A stretch of 64,000 bases of DNA from Ophiostoma sp. CBS 140.51 (Eukaryota > Ascomycota > Sordariomycetes > Ophiostomatales > Ophiostomataceae). The stretch spans positions 124,001 to 188,000 of the forward strand of contig JANSLP010000025.1 of the NCBI GenBank assembly GCA_029298735.1, written 5' to 3'. The notes under the pieces were generated by a model, which made no database searches, was not told the DNA's origin, and worked only from the letters and a program-made list of their open reading frames with translations. The translations under genes and the position numbers were made by a program. Shown piece after piece: positions 22,601 through 35,850 of the stretch (position 1 is its first letter; each line of letters begins with the position of its first letter).

Positions 22601-25600
22601 GTTGACCTTTTCGAACGTGAACTCAGGATTGGACAGGAACTCGTTGCGCATCTTGAGCCGCAGCGACCGGGTCATCATTTTCTCGTTGTTGAAGTTGATG
22701 ATGCTGGCAATAAAGTCGTCGCGACGCACAACACCCTGAATGGCCTTCCAGTCACCAACGACCTTGTGGCCCAACAGAGTGCAGACGGAGTCCAAGGTCA
22801 GACGCACACCCTGTGGCGGCGACGCCATGGAACGAACTTCCGTCAGCTGCTGGCGCTTGATGTTGCTAACACTCGCCTTGGCTGCCTCGACAGCGGGCTC
22901 GGCGCGTGCCAGATCCTCGAGCACAATCTTCTTACGGGAGGCGACCTCGGCCTCCTGGATTTCGAGGGCCGCCTGGATCTCAAGCGACGTGTTCTTGCGC
23001 TGCTCGGCCTCGCGCTGGTCAGCCACCATGCGCTGCAGCTTCTCGTTCGCCTCAGCGTCCTTCTTCTCGAGCTGAGACTTCTTGTCGGCAAGGCTGACAC
23101 GCAGGTCACGGACCTTGTCGACCGTGTCGCGGAGCTTCTCGAGACCAACGTTCAAGTGACGCTGCTGCTCCTCGAGATCCTCACGCTTTTCGTTGTAGAG
23201 CTTGACGTATTGCGCGACAAAGTCGAGGAAGTGACGGGGCGTCAAGAAGGTAACCTTGCCTTGCTGCTTCAGCAGCTTAGCATTGAACCGCTGCAGCGAG
23301 TAGTGGATGTACACCATGGCATTGATAACAGCCGAGCGGTGCGAAGCCGGCAGGGTAAGGCCACGGTAGGCAACAGGAATGGTATCGGGCGCCTCAAAGT
23401 TGGGACGGTCGAGGTCGACAGACTGCGTGAGCTCGTGACCCACCTGGTACAGGGCCTGGTCAGACCAGTCACCGAACCAGTTGAGCACGCAACGGTTGAA
23501 GAGGGCAGGACTCGTGGCCGCCTTGGACGACAGGCCATCCTCGGGCGGGTTCATGGTGAAGACGACGTGTAGGTTCTTGACGATTTGGCTGGTGAACCAC
23601 TTGTACAGTTCTTCTTGCGAGTCCAGGTGCAGACCCTGGCGCTGGGCACCCTCCTTGCAGGCCGTCATAAGCGCGGCGAGATCGTCGCCCTCGAAGAGAC
23701 CAGGCACCTCGGCGTTGGCCAGCAGCGTGTTCATGCGCTCGAGGAAACCAGAGTCGAGCACGTTGGCCTCGTCCATGATGAAGCAAATCTTCTCGCCCTT
23801 GCAACCCGAGCGGCGCAGGACCTCACGCAGGTCCTCGTCAAAGTCCTCGGACGAGTACTTGCCATGAACCTTGATCTGGAACACCTTGAGACCGTTCATC
23901 CAGGCAACGAAGCGAGACAGCGTGGTCTTGCCACTGCCGCTGACACCAATGAGAATCAAGTGACCCTGGGGCTGGCGGAACACACGGTCGATACGCAGCA
24001 CGTGCTCCAGCACATCGTTAAACAGGATCAGCGGCACATCGACCTCCTCCTCGCAGAAGGTCCGGAGACGCGCCTTGACGAAGTCGCGCAGCTGCTCACG
24101 GTCGACGGGGACGTAGTTTTTGGACAGCCAGTTGGAGAACAGGATGGGTCCACCAAGGGCCTTCTCCTCGTCGATGTTGGGGAAGAGATCGAGGGCAATG
24201 CGGCGCACGGCGTCGTCGGTCCAGCGGCGCTCGTCCTCGGCCACGAGACGGTCCTGGAACAGGCGGAGAGCCTCGTGAGCCCAGATGCGGATGAGGCCTT
24301 CGACAGGGAGCGTCTCCAGGGGACGGATCGCCTCATACACACCACGCACCCAGCGTGTCAATTCACGAGGACTGTAGACATAGTGTGGCTGGATCTGCGG
24401 CGTAAAGCGTCGTTGCGACTCCAGGTAGAATTTGACCATGGCCTGTGTCAGTGGCTCGGCGTAGCCACGCAGCGAAGGGATAATCTTGAGAACAGCCGAG
24501 TTGAAAGTGCCGTAAATCTGGTGCAGAGACTGCTCGCCGGGATAATCAACCATGATGAGAGGAGCATGGCGAAGGAAACGAGGGCCGAGAGGCGTACGGC
24601 CCGCATCGGTGGGAGGGTTACAGGCACCGACAAACTGGATGCGATCGAGCGTGACCCAAGACTTGTCCGAAGTGCGCCAGAAACCGTTGTGCTCGACCAG
24701 CTGGCGCAGGAACGAGATAGCACGCTGCGTGCCGTACTTGTCCGGAGCAGGCAGGTTGATCTCGTCGCAGAAGACAACGAGCCAGCGGCCGATTTGGGTA
24801 GGCGACAGCATGACGCCGTTAAGAGTCTTCTTGTACTCGCAGTACTGCTCGAAACTCTTGATGAGGAGGTCAGGTGTCGTGGCACTCGAGAAGTTAAGGC
24901 CGACAACTTCCATGTTGGGCAGCTTGCGAAGAGCGCTGAAGAGCGTCATCGTCTTACCGGAACCAGGAGGACCGCAAAGGAGCAGCGGTTTGTGCTCAGC
25001 CAGCCACGAGTAGAGAACATCCTCGTGACGAACCGTGTCGAGGGTGGGGATGACCACATCCGTCTGGGTGACGGAGTGCGTGTTGACCTCGATCGTCGGT
25101 ACCTGGTTCTGCCAGGCGGTCCACTCGGCGCGCGGAAGGGACACGTCAAAGTCGATCAGCGAAGAGCCACTGCCGCTGTCAAGAGGCGGCGAGCCGAAGC
25201 TGGCCAGACCCACGATCTGATCGCCATATGCCTTGCGGTCATCCAGAGGACAGTCACCCGTAAGTGCCCACACGAGAGCAAGCAGAAGCTTCTTGGAAAT
25301 GTAAGCCTCGACTTGCTCCGCCTCGAGTGGGAAGTCGGAGTGCTGGGAGTTGTACTCGATGACGTTGCGGACGGCCTTGTTGAGCAGCGAGAAAAGCGTG
25401 GTGAGGACACGGGCATTAGTAAACTCCATAATGTGGCGGTATGTCGGGCTGTCCGCAAGGTTGAGAGCCTGCAGGATAAAGTCGTCGCCGGTGAGGTAGG
25501 TCTTGAGCAGCTCAGCGGCGTGAGTCTGGACAGCCAGAGCCTTGGCGGCGCTCTGGCCCGTAGCGACAGCATCCTCGTCAAAGTCCTCGAAAGCAACTGT

Positions 25601-28600
25601 CGCAAGCGTACCGAGGTAGTTCTGCACCATCATGTCCGGCGTGACAGTGTCCTCACTGAACCAGACCATACCACAACGAGAGACCGTGGCCAGGGTGGCG
25701 TACTTGAGGTTCTCAACCTCGAACATGATGCGAACGTTCGAGGGCAGGTTGAGACGCTCACCGTTGGGCAGCGTCAGCAGCTTGTTGTCGTCCAGGACAC
25801 TGTTTAAGTTCTCAACCCACTCGGGATCGACATCACCGTCAAACACGATCCAGTGGCGCTTGGAGTCCTCGCCACGCAGGTTATCGACAATTTTGCGCAG
25901 GATGCTGGTGAACAGACCGTCGGTCCACTCGCGCGTCGTCGAATCCAGGTTACCATACAGGGCTTCCTTGGACATGACCTTGGAGTCGATAACATGCGAG
26001 ACACCCTCAACCTTCTCGACCTGCTGCATCGCGTCGAGGAGCAGACGCCAAGCAGCCGACTTACCCGAGCCGGAGTTACCCACCATCATGACACCGTGAT
26101 GGATACCCTGGATCTGGTAGAGCTGCAGCACCTTGGTCAACCAGGTGTCGTTGACCACCAGCTGGCGCTCGTCGGCGAGGCGGCGGATAGCGGCCTCAAG
26201 AGCCTCGAGGTTGGCAGGGACGTAGCGCACACCAGGGAAGCAGGCGCTCTCAATGTCGGCCAGGATCTCAACGTCGGACTTGATGAGCTTCGGCGCAATG
26301 GTCTCGCGGATGCTCTGGACAATAATCTCCGGCTCGACAACCTCGCCGCTGTCCTCAAGGGTCAGGGCCTCGTCGCCGCTTTTGGTGAGGCGAGCACGCT
26401 TCAAGCCACCTGAGCTAACAAGAACACTCTTGAGCGCACGCAGACCGAAATCGTAGTGGGCTTGCTTGGACAGCTTGGCCGCACACTGGTCGAAGAAGGG
26501 CACGGTCTGCTTGGAGAGCGTCTTGGCTTGGTTGAAGCCCTGCGAGTACAGCATGACTTCGGCAATCAGCTCCTTGTCGGGCTTGGACATGGCGACACTG
26601 CGGAACAGCTTCTTCAGGTTGTCCGGCAAGTTGGACCGACCAGCGTAGCCAGGGTTCATAGTGATGAAGATACCCGTGCTGGCGTTGACGTGTAGCTGGC
26701 GGCCAACAAGTTCGATCTGCGCCTTGTCGTCCTCGGCACCCTGCTTGAGACCAAGCTGGATGTTCTGGATCTGCTGCGACACAGCCGAGAGAATACGCTC
26801 CTCCAGACGGTTGAACTCGTCGAAACAACCCCAAGCACCGACCTGGCAAATACCGAGGAAGATGCGACCCATGGCCTGAAAATCGAAGGTGTCATCACAG
26901 CAGAAGACAAGAGTGAAGCGACCCAGCTCGACACCGAGAGCCTTGACGGACTCCGTCTTGCCCGTACCAGCAGGGCCGTAAGGAGAACCACCGAGACGCT
27001 GGCACAAAGCCTGTGTGAGAGTGAGGAAACAGCGGTCCGTGAGCGGCGTGCGGACCAGGCGGTCAGGCACACCGAGGTATTCGAAACCGTACTGCAGCGA
27101 GGCGTTGGCCATCTTGATGCTGAGGCGCTGCTGGGAGTCGCCCTCGGTGCCGTAGACGTAGCGCATTTGTAGCAGCCACATGTAGTGAGTCGGCGAGTTG
27201 GCGTTGAGCTTGATGAGCTTCTCGATGATGTCGCGCTGGTGGACACACTCCGTAATGAGCTGTTCGCACTTCTTGCGCATCAGGACGTGCAGGTCACCCA
27301 GGACGGTGGCGGCGAGCAGGCGCAGGACCTCGACCTCGCGCTCAAAGAGGTCCTGGAGGCCACTGCCGCCCGCAGCAAGGGCCTGGTCAACAACCGTAGT
27401 CCACACCACCTGGGTAGCCAGCACCACGATCTGGCTAGGAAATGCCTCCATAAACTCAGAAAGGGCCGTCTTGTCGATGCCCTTCTCGGCAGTGAAGATG
27501 GGAGTGTACACAGCGACAGCCTCGGCCAGCAGCTCTGCGAGCGTATGCTTCATGCCGCTCTCGAGAAGAGCAAGCCAGTCGTTGATGCGTGGCGTCTTGA
27601 TAAGAGAGATGTCCTTCTTGAGGCGGACAGTCTCGCCCTCCTTGGAGGTGAAGCCCGTGATGACTGTCTCGTCATCCATGGTGAGGCCCGACAGACCAGC
27701 AAACATCTTCTTGAAGTGCTTGGCAATGCGCATGGTATCGTTGCTGTTACCTATCATCTCGAGCAGATCCTCGTCACCGACAAAGTAGAAGCGAGGGAAA
27801 GAAACACGCTCCTTCTCGAGGTACTCACCAAGAGCCTTCTGGATCTTGTTGAGAAGCTCGGCGAGACGCTCGAGCGACTTCTGGACATTGGGAATGTTGA
27901 GGACGTCCAACACATAGGGCTGCTTGTAGACCTTCTTCATGACGGCTGAAAACTCGCTGTTGATGTTCTGGAAGCGAGACGACTCAATGGGCAGCAAATG
28001 CTTGATATCGGCGTTGCCCGTGAAGACACCCTCGAGGTACACCCACTGGCGCTGGACATCGATCCAGACATCGAACAGAACGTGGACGCGATTCAGCTTG
28101 TCCTCCCAGGACGAGGCTTCCTCTTCAAACTCCTTGTAGTACGGGGAGTGCTTCATGGCCTGCAGCGAGTTGAGGTTCTCACTGCACTTGGCAAAGAGGT
28201 CGTCCCAGCCACGGATCAGGCGGCACTTGTTCTGGTAGTTGACCAGCTCCAGGTTGTAGCTAGACCACGTCTCGCGCACCTGCTTCAAGAACTCCTCGAG
28301 CGCCATCTCGCCCTGTGCCTGGGCGATAATGTCCTTGATAATGGCCTCCGTGGCGACGAGGTTAAGATCCCACACGTCGCCCAGAGTCATCGACACAGGT
28401 GAGTAGCGCTTCCCGGGCTTGATTTGCTTGTAGATCTTGGTCCAGTGGCGGTCGCGGACAGCCTCAGACTTGAGGTCGCCCAGCAGAGGGTTGACGCGCA
28501 CGTACGTCTTGAGAATGTTCTGGATGTGCTCAAAGGCGGCGTATTGGCGCATCCGGCTGGGCATGTCGCGGGTCATCTTGATCAGGTTGTCCATGGCAGT

Positions 28601-31600
28601 GCGGACCTTGCGTGGCTGGACGCTGTTCCACAGCATCTCGCGCTGCTCGTTGAGATTCTTCCAGATGAGCGAGAGCGAGGCCCAAACAGACTTGAAATCG
28701 TGAACTTCCTCCAGGATGCCGGCCAGAGATGTCTCGGGAGTGGATGGCAGGTCGAGCGCCTCCTTGGCCTTGGCCACCATAGCAGCCTCCTCCTGGAAGG
28801 CTGTGATGCGGCTCTCGAAGGCAGCAAGCGTGGCCGTGGCGATATCGGGTGCAATGGTGCCCGAGACGGGCTTCTCTTCGTTCCACTGCACGACGATCTC
28901 GGCAATCTTGTCGACCACAATCTTGTCCTCAGCAATAATTTTGGCGCGAAGGGCATCCGTCTGGTCCTGGACGATCTTGGCCTTGCGGCTCAGCAGCTCG
29001 TTGAGTGAGTTCCACTCGTGGTCGACCTGCTGGGCGTGCAGCCAGTCATTGGGGAACTGGTAACGCTGGCGCACCAGAGTCGACTCGCCCTGGCGGAAGG
29101 TCTCGATCTCAGGGGCCCAGAGCTTGACGTGGCGCTTGCAGGACTGCACAATGGTGATGAACTGGACAGCGTGGGCAGTCGAGTTGACCTCAAGGCTGAG
29201 AGTCTCCAAGTCAGTGCGGGCTTTCTCAATCTCAGCATAGACCTCGCGCATGCGACTGCCAAGGCGGCCAGCGAACTTGAGCAGGATATCGTGCTGCCAC
29301 TGGTCGTACTTGGCGTTGACCTTGGTCTGGACCTGGTCATAGTCGATCGTGATGTGGCCAAACGAGCGGCTCACCTCAGTGGTGTCGAAAGTCTGACGAG
29401 TCTTGCGAATCTCCTGGAGGAGCTGCAGCCAGCGGGCGAGGCGGTCACCAAGCAGGTCGTAAACCTTTTCGGATTGCAGGTCCCACAGAGACTGGAAACG
29501 GAGCCACTCGTCAACGTAGCCACTGATGGCCTGAAGCTTGGTCTCGATCGATGTCTGTACGCGGAGAAGCATGGGTGTGCAGTCGGCAGGCAGGTCATTG
29601 AAGCGGGCATCCTCGACCACGGTCGTACCCAGACGCATTTCGTAGCTGGTGGCCTTGACCTTGCGCAGGTTGCAGACAATACCAAGCCAGTCTTGCAGGC
29701 GTAGGTACCAGCTGGCGCGGGCAAACTCCAATGGCGGGTCCAGGTAGATGAGCTGGTTGCGCATGGTGATCTCGTGCACAAGCTGCTTCATTGTCGGGGT
29801 GTCATCGGGCGTTATCGCAGCATCAGAAACGTCAGTGCCAGTGATCTGCTTCCGGCGAGTCGAGGTGGTGTTGCCGGATGCATTGTTCAGACCAATGGCG
29901 CCAAAGGAAGATTTATTCTGCTTGTTACCCTCGGCCGAGACATCGTCCTCAAAGGCCTCGATCCAGGCCTGGATGGCACGCTGCAAACGGGTCAGAAGGG
30001 TCGCCTTGATCTGCCGGTTCATGCCCTCGACCCAGAATGTCAGGTTGGCGTACTGCTGCAGGTTCAGCTGGTCAACAGCCTCCTGGATGGACCGCAGACG
30101 CGACTCGAAAGCGGCAGCCTCGTAAGGACAGGTCGCCAGCTCGCGCATGGACTTTTGGATCGTGGCGTGGAAGGTGGCCAGAGTAGCGGTCTTGGTCTGC
30201 AGGAGGGAAACGGCCGCAGCGATCTCGCGCACAAACAGAACGTGACGGCTCTCGCCACCCTTGAGACGGTCCATAGGACCACCAGCACCACCACCAATGC
30301 TGCCGTTGGACATGTGTGATGGCAGGCCGCGCAGGTGGACCTCATAGCTATTGACAAAAGACTCCCAGCGCAGAGGGACACCCTTGGCAATCAGGGCATA
30401 GACGTCGTTGCGGTGGCCGTTGAGGAGCATAGACACCTCCGGCATCTCGTTGATTGTGCGCAGGGTCTGGGCAAAAGTGCGGACGCTCTCCATCAAGCTA
30501 ACAGCGTAGGGGTAGACACGCTTGGCGTCCTTTGCAACACTATTAACGGCATGTGGCACAGAGTAGTTCAGCCAGATGAGGTTGCGGGTCTCCTTGAACA
30601 GGGCGATAACCTGCGGGTCAAAGTTGACACCGAGCTCCAGTGTATTGCCAGCCGAGCGGACACGCTTGATGCTGAAAAGACGGCCAGCAATGGACACCTC
30701 GCGGCGCATGGTGTCACGAGCCCAGGCCTCAAAGATGGGAGCCGTCTTGAGCTTCTTGCGGAACTGTATGCTCTCGTTCTGCAGCTTCTGACCTTCAGCA
30801 TGTAGGGCCCAGTCGGCACCCAGGACGTCCTCAACCTTCTTCATGTAGTTGTCCAGCTGGCGCTCGATCTGGCGGGCCCAGATGATGGCACCAGACACGG
30901 GTGGCAGGTCATGAAGGGTGGCCATGGCGTGGGCCTCCGAGTGGCCGTACTGCTGCTTGAAGCGCTCGTGGAGGGCGGCAATGGCCTCCTTGACGTTGTC
31001 GATAAGCTGCGTCTGGTACTCGGCAATGGCACCCCGAATCTTTGGTCGGACGAAAAGCGCGTTGAACTTGGAGAAGACGCGGAACATCTCGTTGGCGTTC
31101 TTGGCCGTGGCCAGGCGGTCACGCAGGCGGGCAATAATCGAGTTCTCGACGCGGGCTGTCCGCTCGTTGTAGGTGTTCTCGGCACGAGCCCACTTCGTGG
31201 TACCCTCAGGGGTGACGTCCAGCAGGTCGACATTGCGCAGCGCCTCCCAAGCTTGCCGAACCTCTTCCACGGCATCGACATCGCTTGTCTCCTCGAAGCC
31301 GGAGGGGCCGCCAAAGCCGTTAGCAGTGGCTGCAGAGTTGCCGTTGGTAACAGCAGTAGCATCAGCACCGTCGGCGTTGGACTCCTTAGTGCCAAGGACG
31401 GTGACAATGGTGCGCTGCAGCTGCTCATGGTTCTCGCGGAAGTTCTGTATGTACTTGAGGCGGGCCTGCAGCTGGGCGTGGCGCGGGTTGATCTTGATCG
31501 GGATGAACTTGTCGTTACGGCGACGAGTGACCTCGCGGGCAACGTTGGTGAACTCCTTGACGTTGTCGTCCCAGGCGCGGAAAATGTCATTGGTAGCGCT

Positions 31601-33028
31601 CATGACGCGGTTGAACTCGTTGTAGTCAAGGTCGACCAGCTCGGTGCCGGGGAGCAGGCGGTGCATGGCGTCATCGAGGTCGCCGGAGATAGACTCCACA
31701 AGAGCAAGAGCACGGCGGATCGGGTAGGGGCAAATACGCAGCTTCTTGTTGAGGTGGCCAAAGATCTGGACAATGGAGTCTTCGACCTTGGCAAGAGCAG
31801 TCGCCGACAGCAGCTCGTCAAGGGGGAAGTCGCGCATCAGCTGGTTGTACTTTTGCACGCGCTCCATGGCCTCCTTCAGACCAGTATCAGCCACAAAACT
31901 GACAGTGGCCTGGAAACGCTTGGCGTGCTTGAGGATGTCGAGCGTCAAGGAGACACCGTCGCCACGCAGCTGTGTCTCGATGCGCTCCAGAGCCGACTCC
32001 ATAGACAGCCAGTAGTTGATTTCCTGGTTTGCCGTGCCGGTCGTCGGGTCCTGGGTCATCTTGGTAATGACCTGGATGGACTTGATCCACGTGTTGACGG
32101 TGGCCTGCAGGCTGTTGAGCAGTGCCGTATCCTGGGTGACACCCTGGGGCAGCTGGTCGAAGAAAGGCCGCACACCCCGTGCCGAGGCCTCGTCCAGAGC
32201 CGTCTGCACAATGGGCGGGAAGGGCAGCACGACCTCTGGTATCTCGACATTCTGCTGCAGGTGAGCCAAGCTCAGCTCAAGCTCCGTCCAGCGCTTCTTG
32301 GTGACAGGAACACCCGTCTTGGCCTCAAGGTCAGCACGCACGCGGCTGGTGCTACCGGTGCCGTTAGCAGAGGCGGCGTTGACAGCCGGTTTTGTGCTTG
32401 CGTCAAAGTAGGGAGCAAGACCGTTGTGCAGGTACATCTGCAGAATCTCAAAGGGCGATGTGGACAGACCCTGCTCACCAGCCGTGGCGGTCAGGTATGC
32501 CGGGCCGGGCAAGTTGAGCATTTGGACCTGGGAGGTGATGGGGACGTTGGGATCAAGCGGTTGCGGGCGCTTGAGGAGGACGAGAAAGGCGACAGTCGTG
32601 GAGATGGCCGACAAATCAGCTGCCAAAGAAAAGACGTGGGACGGCGAGCTCGGTTTCAGAGAGTCGCCATTCTCGTCGCCATTGTCTAACCTTGCCGGGG
32701 TCGCGGCAGATGTGGGAAGCAGATCCTTCTGGATGTAGAGGGAGACGACCTGGGGCTCGTGGGCAAATCGAGAGCAGCGCTGCACGGTGTCGGCATAGCG
32801 GGATTTGGAGAGGAGACTGCCAGGGGCCTCGAGCTCTTCGCGGGTGGCGCCGAGGGCAGCTTCAAGGACCGCCGCAAGATGCTCGACGACGCGAGCCGGG
32901 TCAACATAAGATGATGGCGAGACGCCAGCACCCACAGCCGAGCCACCAGGAGTCAACGGGGATGTCGGGCCACTGGCCGCCGAGCTGATGCCGTTAGCCA
33001 CCACTGGCGTCGGGATGACCATATCCAT
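19602..33028 (-). CDS. DYN1: Cytoplasmic dynein heavy chain
   Basis: Motor subunit of cytoplasmic dynein, which moves nuclei and endosomes toward microtubule minus ends (homologues ro-1 and nudA). Coding sequence: complement of 20111-33028 joined to 19602-20054, giving 4456 residues, slightly longer than usual for fungal homologues. The tail spans the first third and the linker about 1560-1900. AAA1 has GPAGTGKTE (about 2014) and WGCFDEFNRLE. AAA2 has GNSGSGKS (about 2319). AAA3 has GPPGSGKT (about 2690) and VVFCDEINLP. AAA4 has GVSGSGKT (about 3030) and ICFIMDEANVL. The coiled-coil stalk starts near 3275, the microtubule-binding region is about 3400-3460, and the returning stalk helix is about 3500-3545. 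All four P-loops are intact. The last exon restores FNDSD-YECSAFVVDTWLE, whereas reading through the intron gives an unrelated tail. A single 12.9 kb exon holds almost the whole protein. Confidence 0.97.
20055..20110 (-). other. Intron of the dynein heavy chain gene
   Basis: On the coding strand the donor is GTAAGT after codon GAT. A TGCTAACA branch site lies close to the acceptor TACTAG. The intron is 56 bp and phase 0. Using the nearer CAG instead would bring in a stop codon (TAC TAG), so the TAG acceptor is chosen. Confidence 0.92.
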
Positions 33029-35850
33029 AGTGGCGGCTTGTTGACGGGTCGGTAGAGGGAGAAAGGAGGGAGGTGTCGGTTTCGGGGTCGATGTTTAATA
33101 AACTCGAAGCTGTCGTTCTATCTCTTCATCGGCGAAATAAGCATGGTTCGGAGTGACTCGGAAAGGGGTTGAAGTTCAAGATCGGATTCTTGGGTAACTG
33201 AATGGACGTCGAGCAGGACAGCAAGAAGAGCTTGCCCTCGATTAAAAACAAATAGATAGCTAAAAGGGAAGAGTGAGAAGAGAGGGGCAGAAGAAGTAAG
33301 AGTCGAGAACCGAAATGCAAGGCGATAAGTCGAAAATAGTCGAAAATGAAGCAAAAACGCGTTTCTAAAGATCACGGGTATCTATCGTGAGGTAGGCGTA
33401 TGCGGTGTGTGTTGTAGTGCGAGTCTACCGAGCTCGCTGTTGGTGAATGAGTGAAGAAAAAAAAAAAAAAAAAAAAGCAAGCAACGCGGTAAACCGTTGA
33501 CCTGCCTGTTGTTTGAGGTTATGGAGAGAGCAGAAGAGAAATGCTGTTCGCAATCTCGCGATGAGGATTTTCCAGTTTCGAGCAGGTCCCCTGGCTTGTG
33601 GCCAAAAAAGGAGACACGCAAGGGAAGCCACGCTCCACGCACCTAGCAAACGGAAGGAACGCGACGCTGGCTCCAGCAAATGGCAGGTGCGTCTCGGCGT
33701 GCAGTGCAGCGTGCAGCAGGAGCAGCCCAGTCGAGATAGTGGACAAAGTACTCAGCAGCCCAGCGTAATAGTGGAAAATACATGCACAAACAAAGTTCAG
33801 TACTCGAAATTACCACAGCACCCCTCCCCTGGTCACGTCCGTGTCAGGGGCCAGCACCAAAAATTTAATAGGGAAAAGTGAAAAAAGGGTGGTGCTCCCC
33901 AAAACGGGAGGGGCATCCCACAGCGTCGACGGAAGAGAACCAGTGAAGAGGGAAAGAGGTGTGGGGCACGCGTCTGTGATTGGTGTCGCGCCTTCGTTGC
34001 TTAAGACGGAAAGAACAGGCAGGCATTTATGCGACGTGAGCATTGCACCTTCCACGTACACACACATAAGTGGTACAAATAAGGAGGATACAGGCATACA
34101 TAGCCAGAATGTGGCAGGAGCATCAGCCGCTTTAACGTGGCCCTTCTTTGTCTACAACGCATCCTTCTAGAAGAATACACAACATCACCAAAAATCAACA
34201 CGTCAAATTCCGCCCGTTTTTGTTTGTTTTTCTCTGCGGCCACCCCCCTAAATGACCAAGCCAAACAGAACGCGCTAGCACCAGCTTTGTTTAGCGTCCC
34301 CCATCTGCCCCAACGGCGTGACCCGCTGGTCTGCCGGCTCTGGTGTGTTTCTTGGTTGCTTTTTGCCCCTGGCGAGCTTTCCTTTGTACCTTTTCTCAGT
34401 ACAAGTAGGGCAAGTGAATTAAGGGGCGTGTGAACAAAAATAACAAAAATAAGCAAACGTAGTGTGCATAATAAAAAGCGGCCGGTCAAAGACAGCTATT
34501 CGGCCTTCGATGAACAACTTACGAAGAACGAACATGAACTCCTGGCACAAGAAAGGCAAGCCACACGCAAGTTGTCAACCCACGGCGCACATGGCCAATA
34601 GGGCGGCACTTCAAAGCTGCATAAATCGATGTTCCCGGGTGTTTGGGAACGGCAGGCTGTTCTGGGGGATGTGTCTGCACAGAGCATGCAGCGGGAATGG
34701 AGGGCAGGTGAGCACAAAATTCAAAAGGTGAAAGGTTCGATGGAAAGTGCCGAGCATGCCAGTCAAGAAACAAGCATTCTTACACATCAAAGCATCATAA
34801 TGCATATTTCTTTTTGCAGGCAGATGTGTTTGTATATGTAATTACAATCAAAGTATTTTCTTCGACTGGTGAGCTTGGTGCGCTCGAATTTGACGGAGTT
34901 TTATTACGTCGTATTTTCTTTGCCGGTCTCGAGAACAGACGATGAACGAGTCCTGTGCAGAAATATGATCAATCACCTGTGCAAATAATAGCAGGGGTTA
35001 GCTGTCCGTGACGGGGGTGTACTTCGTACGGTCTTTTCCTTCTTTCGTGCTTATCTTCCCAGCTGCAGCAGGTCTGCATATGTGACCTCACCGCACTTTC
35101 CACCAAAGCTATTCCAATACGGCCTTCATTACAACGGAAGATACAGACAAACATATACACAAGGCTTCATATATATCAGTAGGCATAATTTGTGCGTTAG
35201 AAACAACAGTAGTACTTTGATGAGAAAAAAGGCAAACGCAAAACAAAAAATACAACAATGACAAACCCTAACTTATAAAAACAAGCCGTCCGCCCGAGCT
35301 CGCATACATTACGGAATAGACAGAAAGGCAAAAATGAAATAAGTACAAAAAAACCCTTGAAGCCGGTAAAGACAGAAAGAGAAGCCCGACAATACCAACT
35401 GTTGCTATTTAAGAGTCGATGAAAGCGATGCGATGTAAACTGGCGGTCGTCCGTGGCAACGCCTATTCCATGTCACGGCTCTCTGCCGTCTTCCACCAAA
35501 AAGGAAACAGGACAACAGACAACAAGACAAAATCCAAGAAGACGATTAGACCAAAAGAAAAGTTCTATGCACCGTACCTGGCCGTGCAGTACCAAAGCCC
35601 AAGAAAGAACAGTAAACCAAAAGACTCCCAAAACCCAAAGCCCCACAGGGGAATATAGACATGGGTTGTGAGACAGCAGGTGCGGTGTGAAGGTATATTT
35701 GCATGCGAAGGAAGAAGCAAGAATGAGAAGTAAAGGCAAAGGGTAAAAGGAGGGCGAGGAGGATGGACAAGAAGGAAGGAGGCGGAAGAGGTAAAGGAAG
35801 ACGGGGGATGGTGTTAAATGGCTGGCTCAGCATCAGCCACTCTGTCATTG
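33029..35850. other. Intergenic region, dynein promoter
   Basis: The left end holds the dynein leader and promoter, followed by a 20-nt A run at 33457-33476. The remainder to the stop of the FAR1-like gene has only short ORFs in all frames and no RNA gene that I can recognise. Confidence 0.5.
33457..33476. repeat. Poly(A) homopolymer, 20 nt
   Basis: An uninterrupted run of 20 A, read as T on the dynein coding strand, about 430 bp upstream of the dynein ATG. Its length may be an assembly artefact. Confidence 0.8.

Noticed and set aside
20174..25807. Plus-strand ORFs of 1132 and 740 codons opposite the dynein gene
   Set aside because: They mirror the GC-rich third-position codon use of the dynein exon, are rich in Arg/Leu/Val/Gln without domains, and lie wholly antisense to conserved motor sequence.
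30911..32689. Plus-strand ORF of 592 codons
   Set aside because: It is antisense to the dynein tail, with the same codon-bias explanation and no family features.
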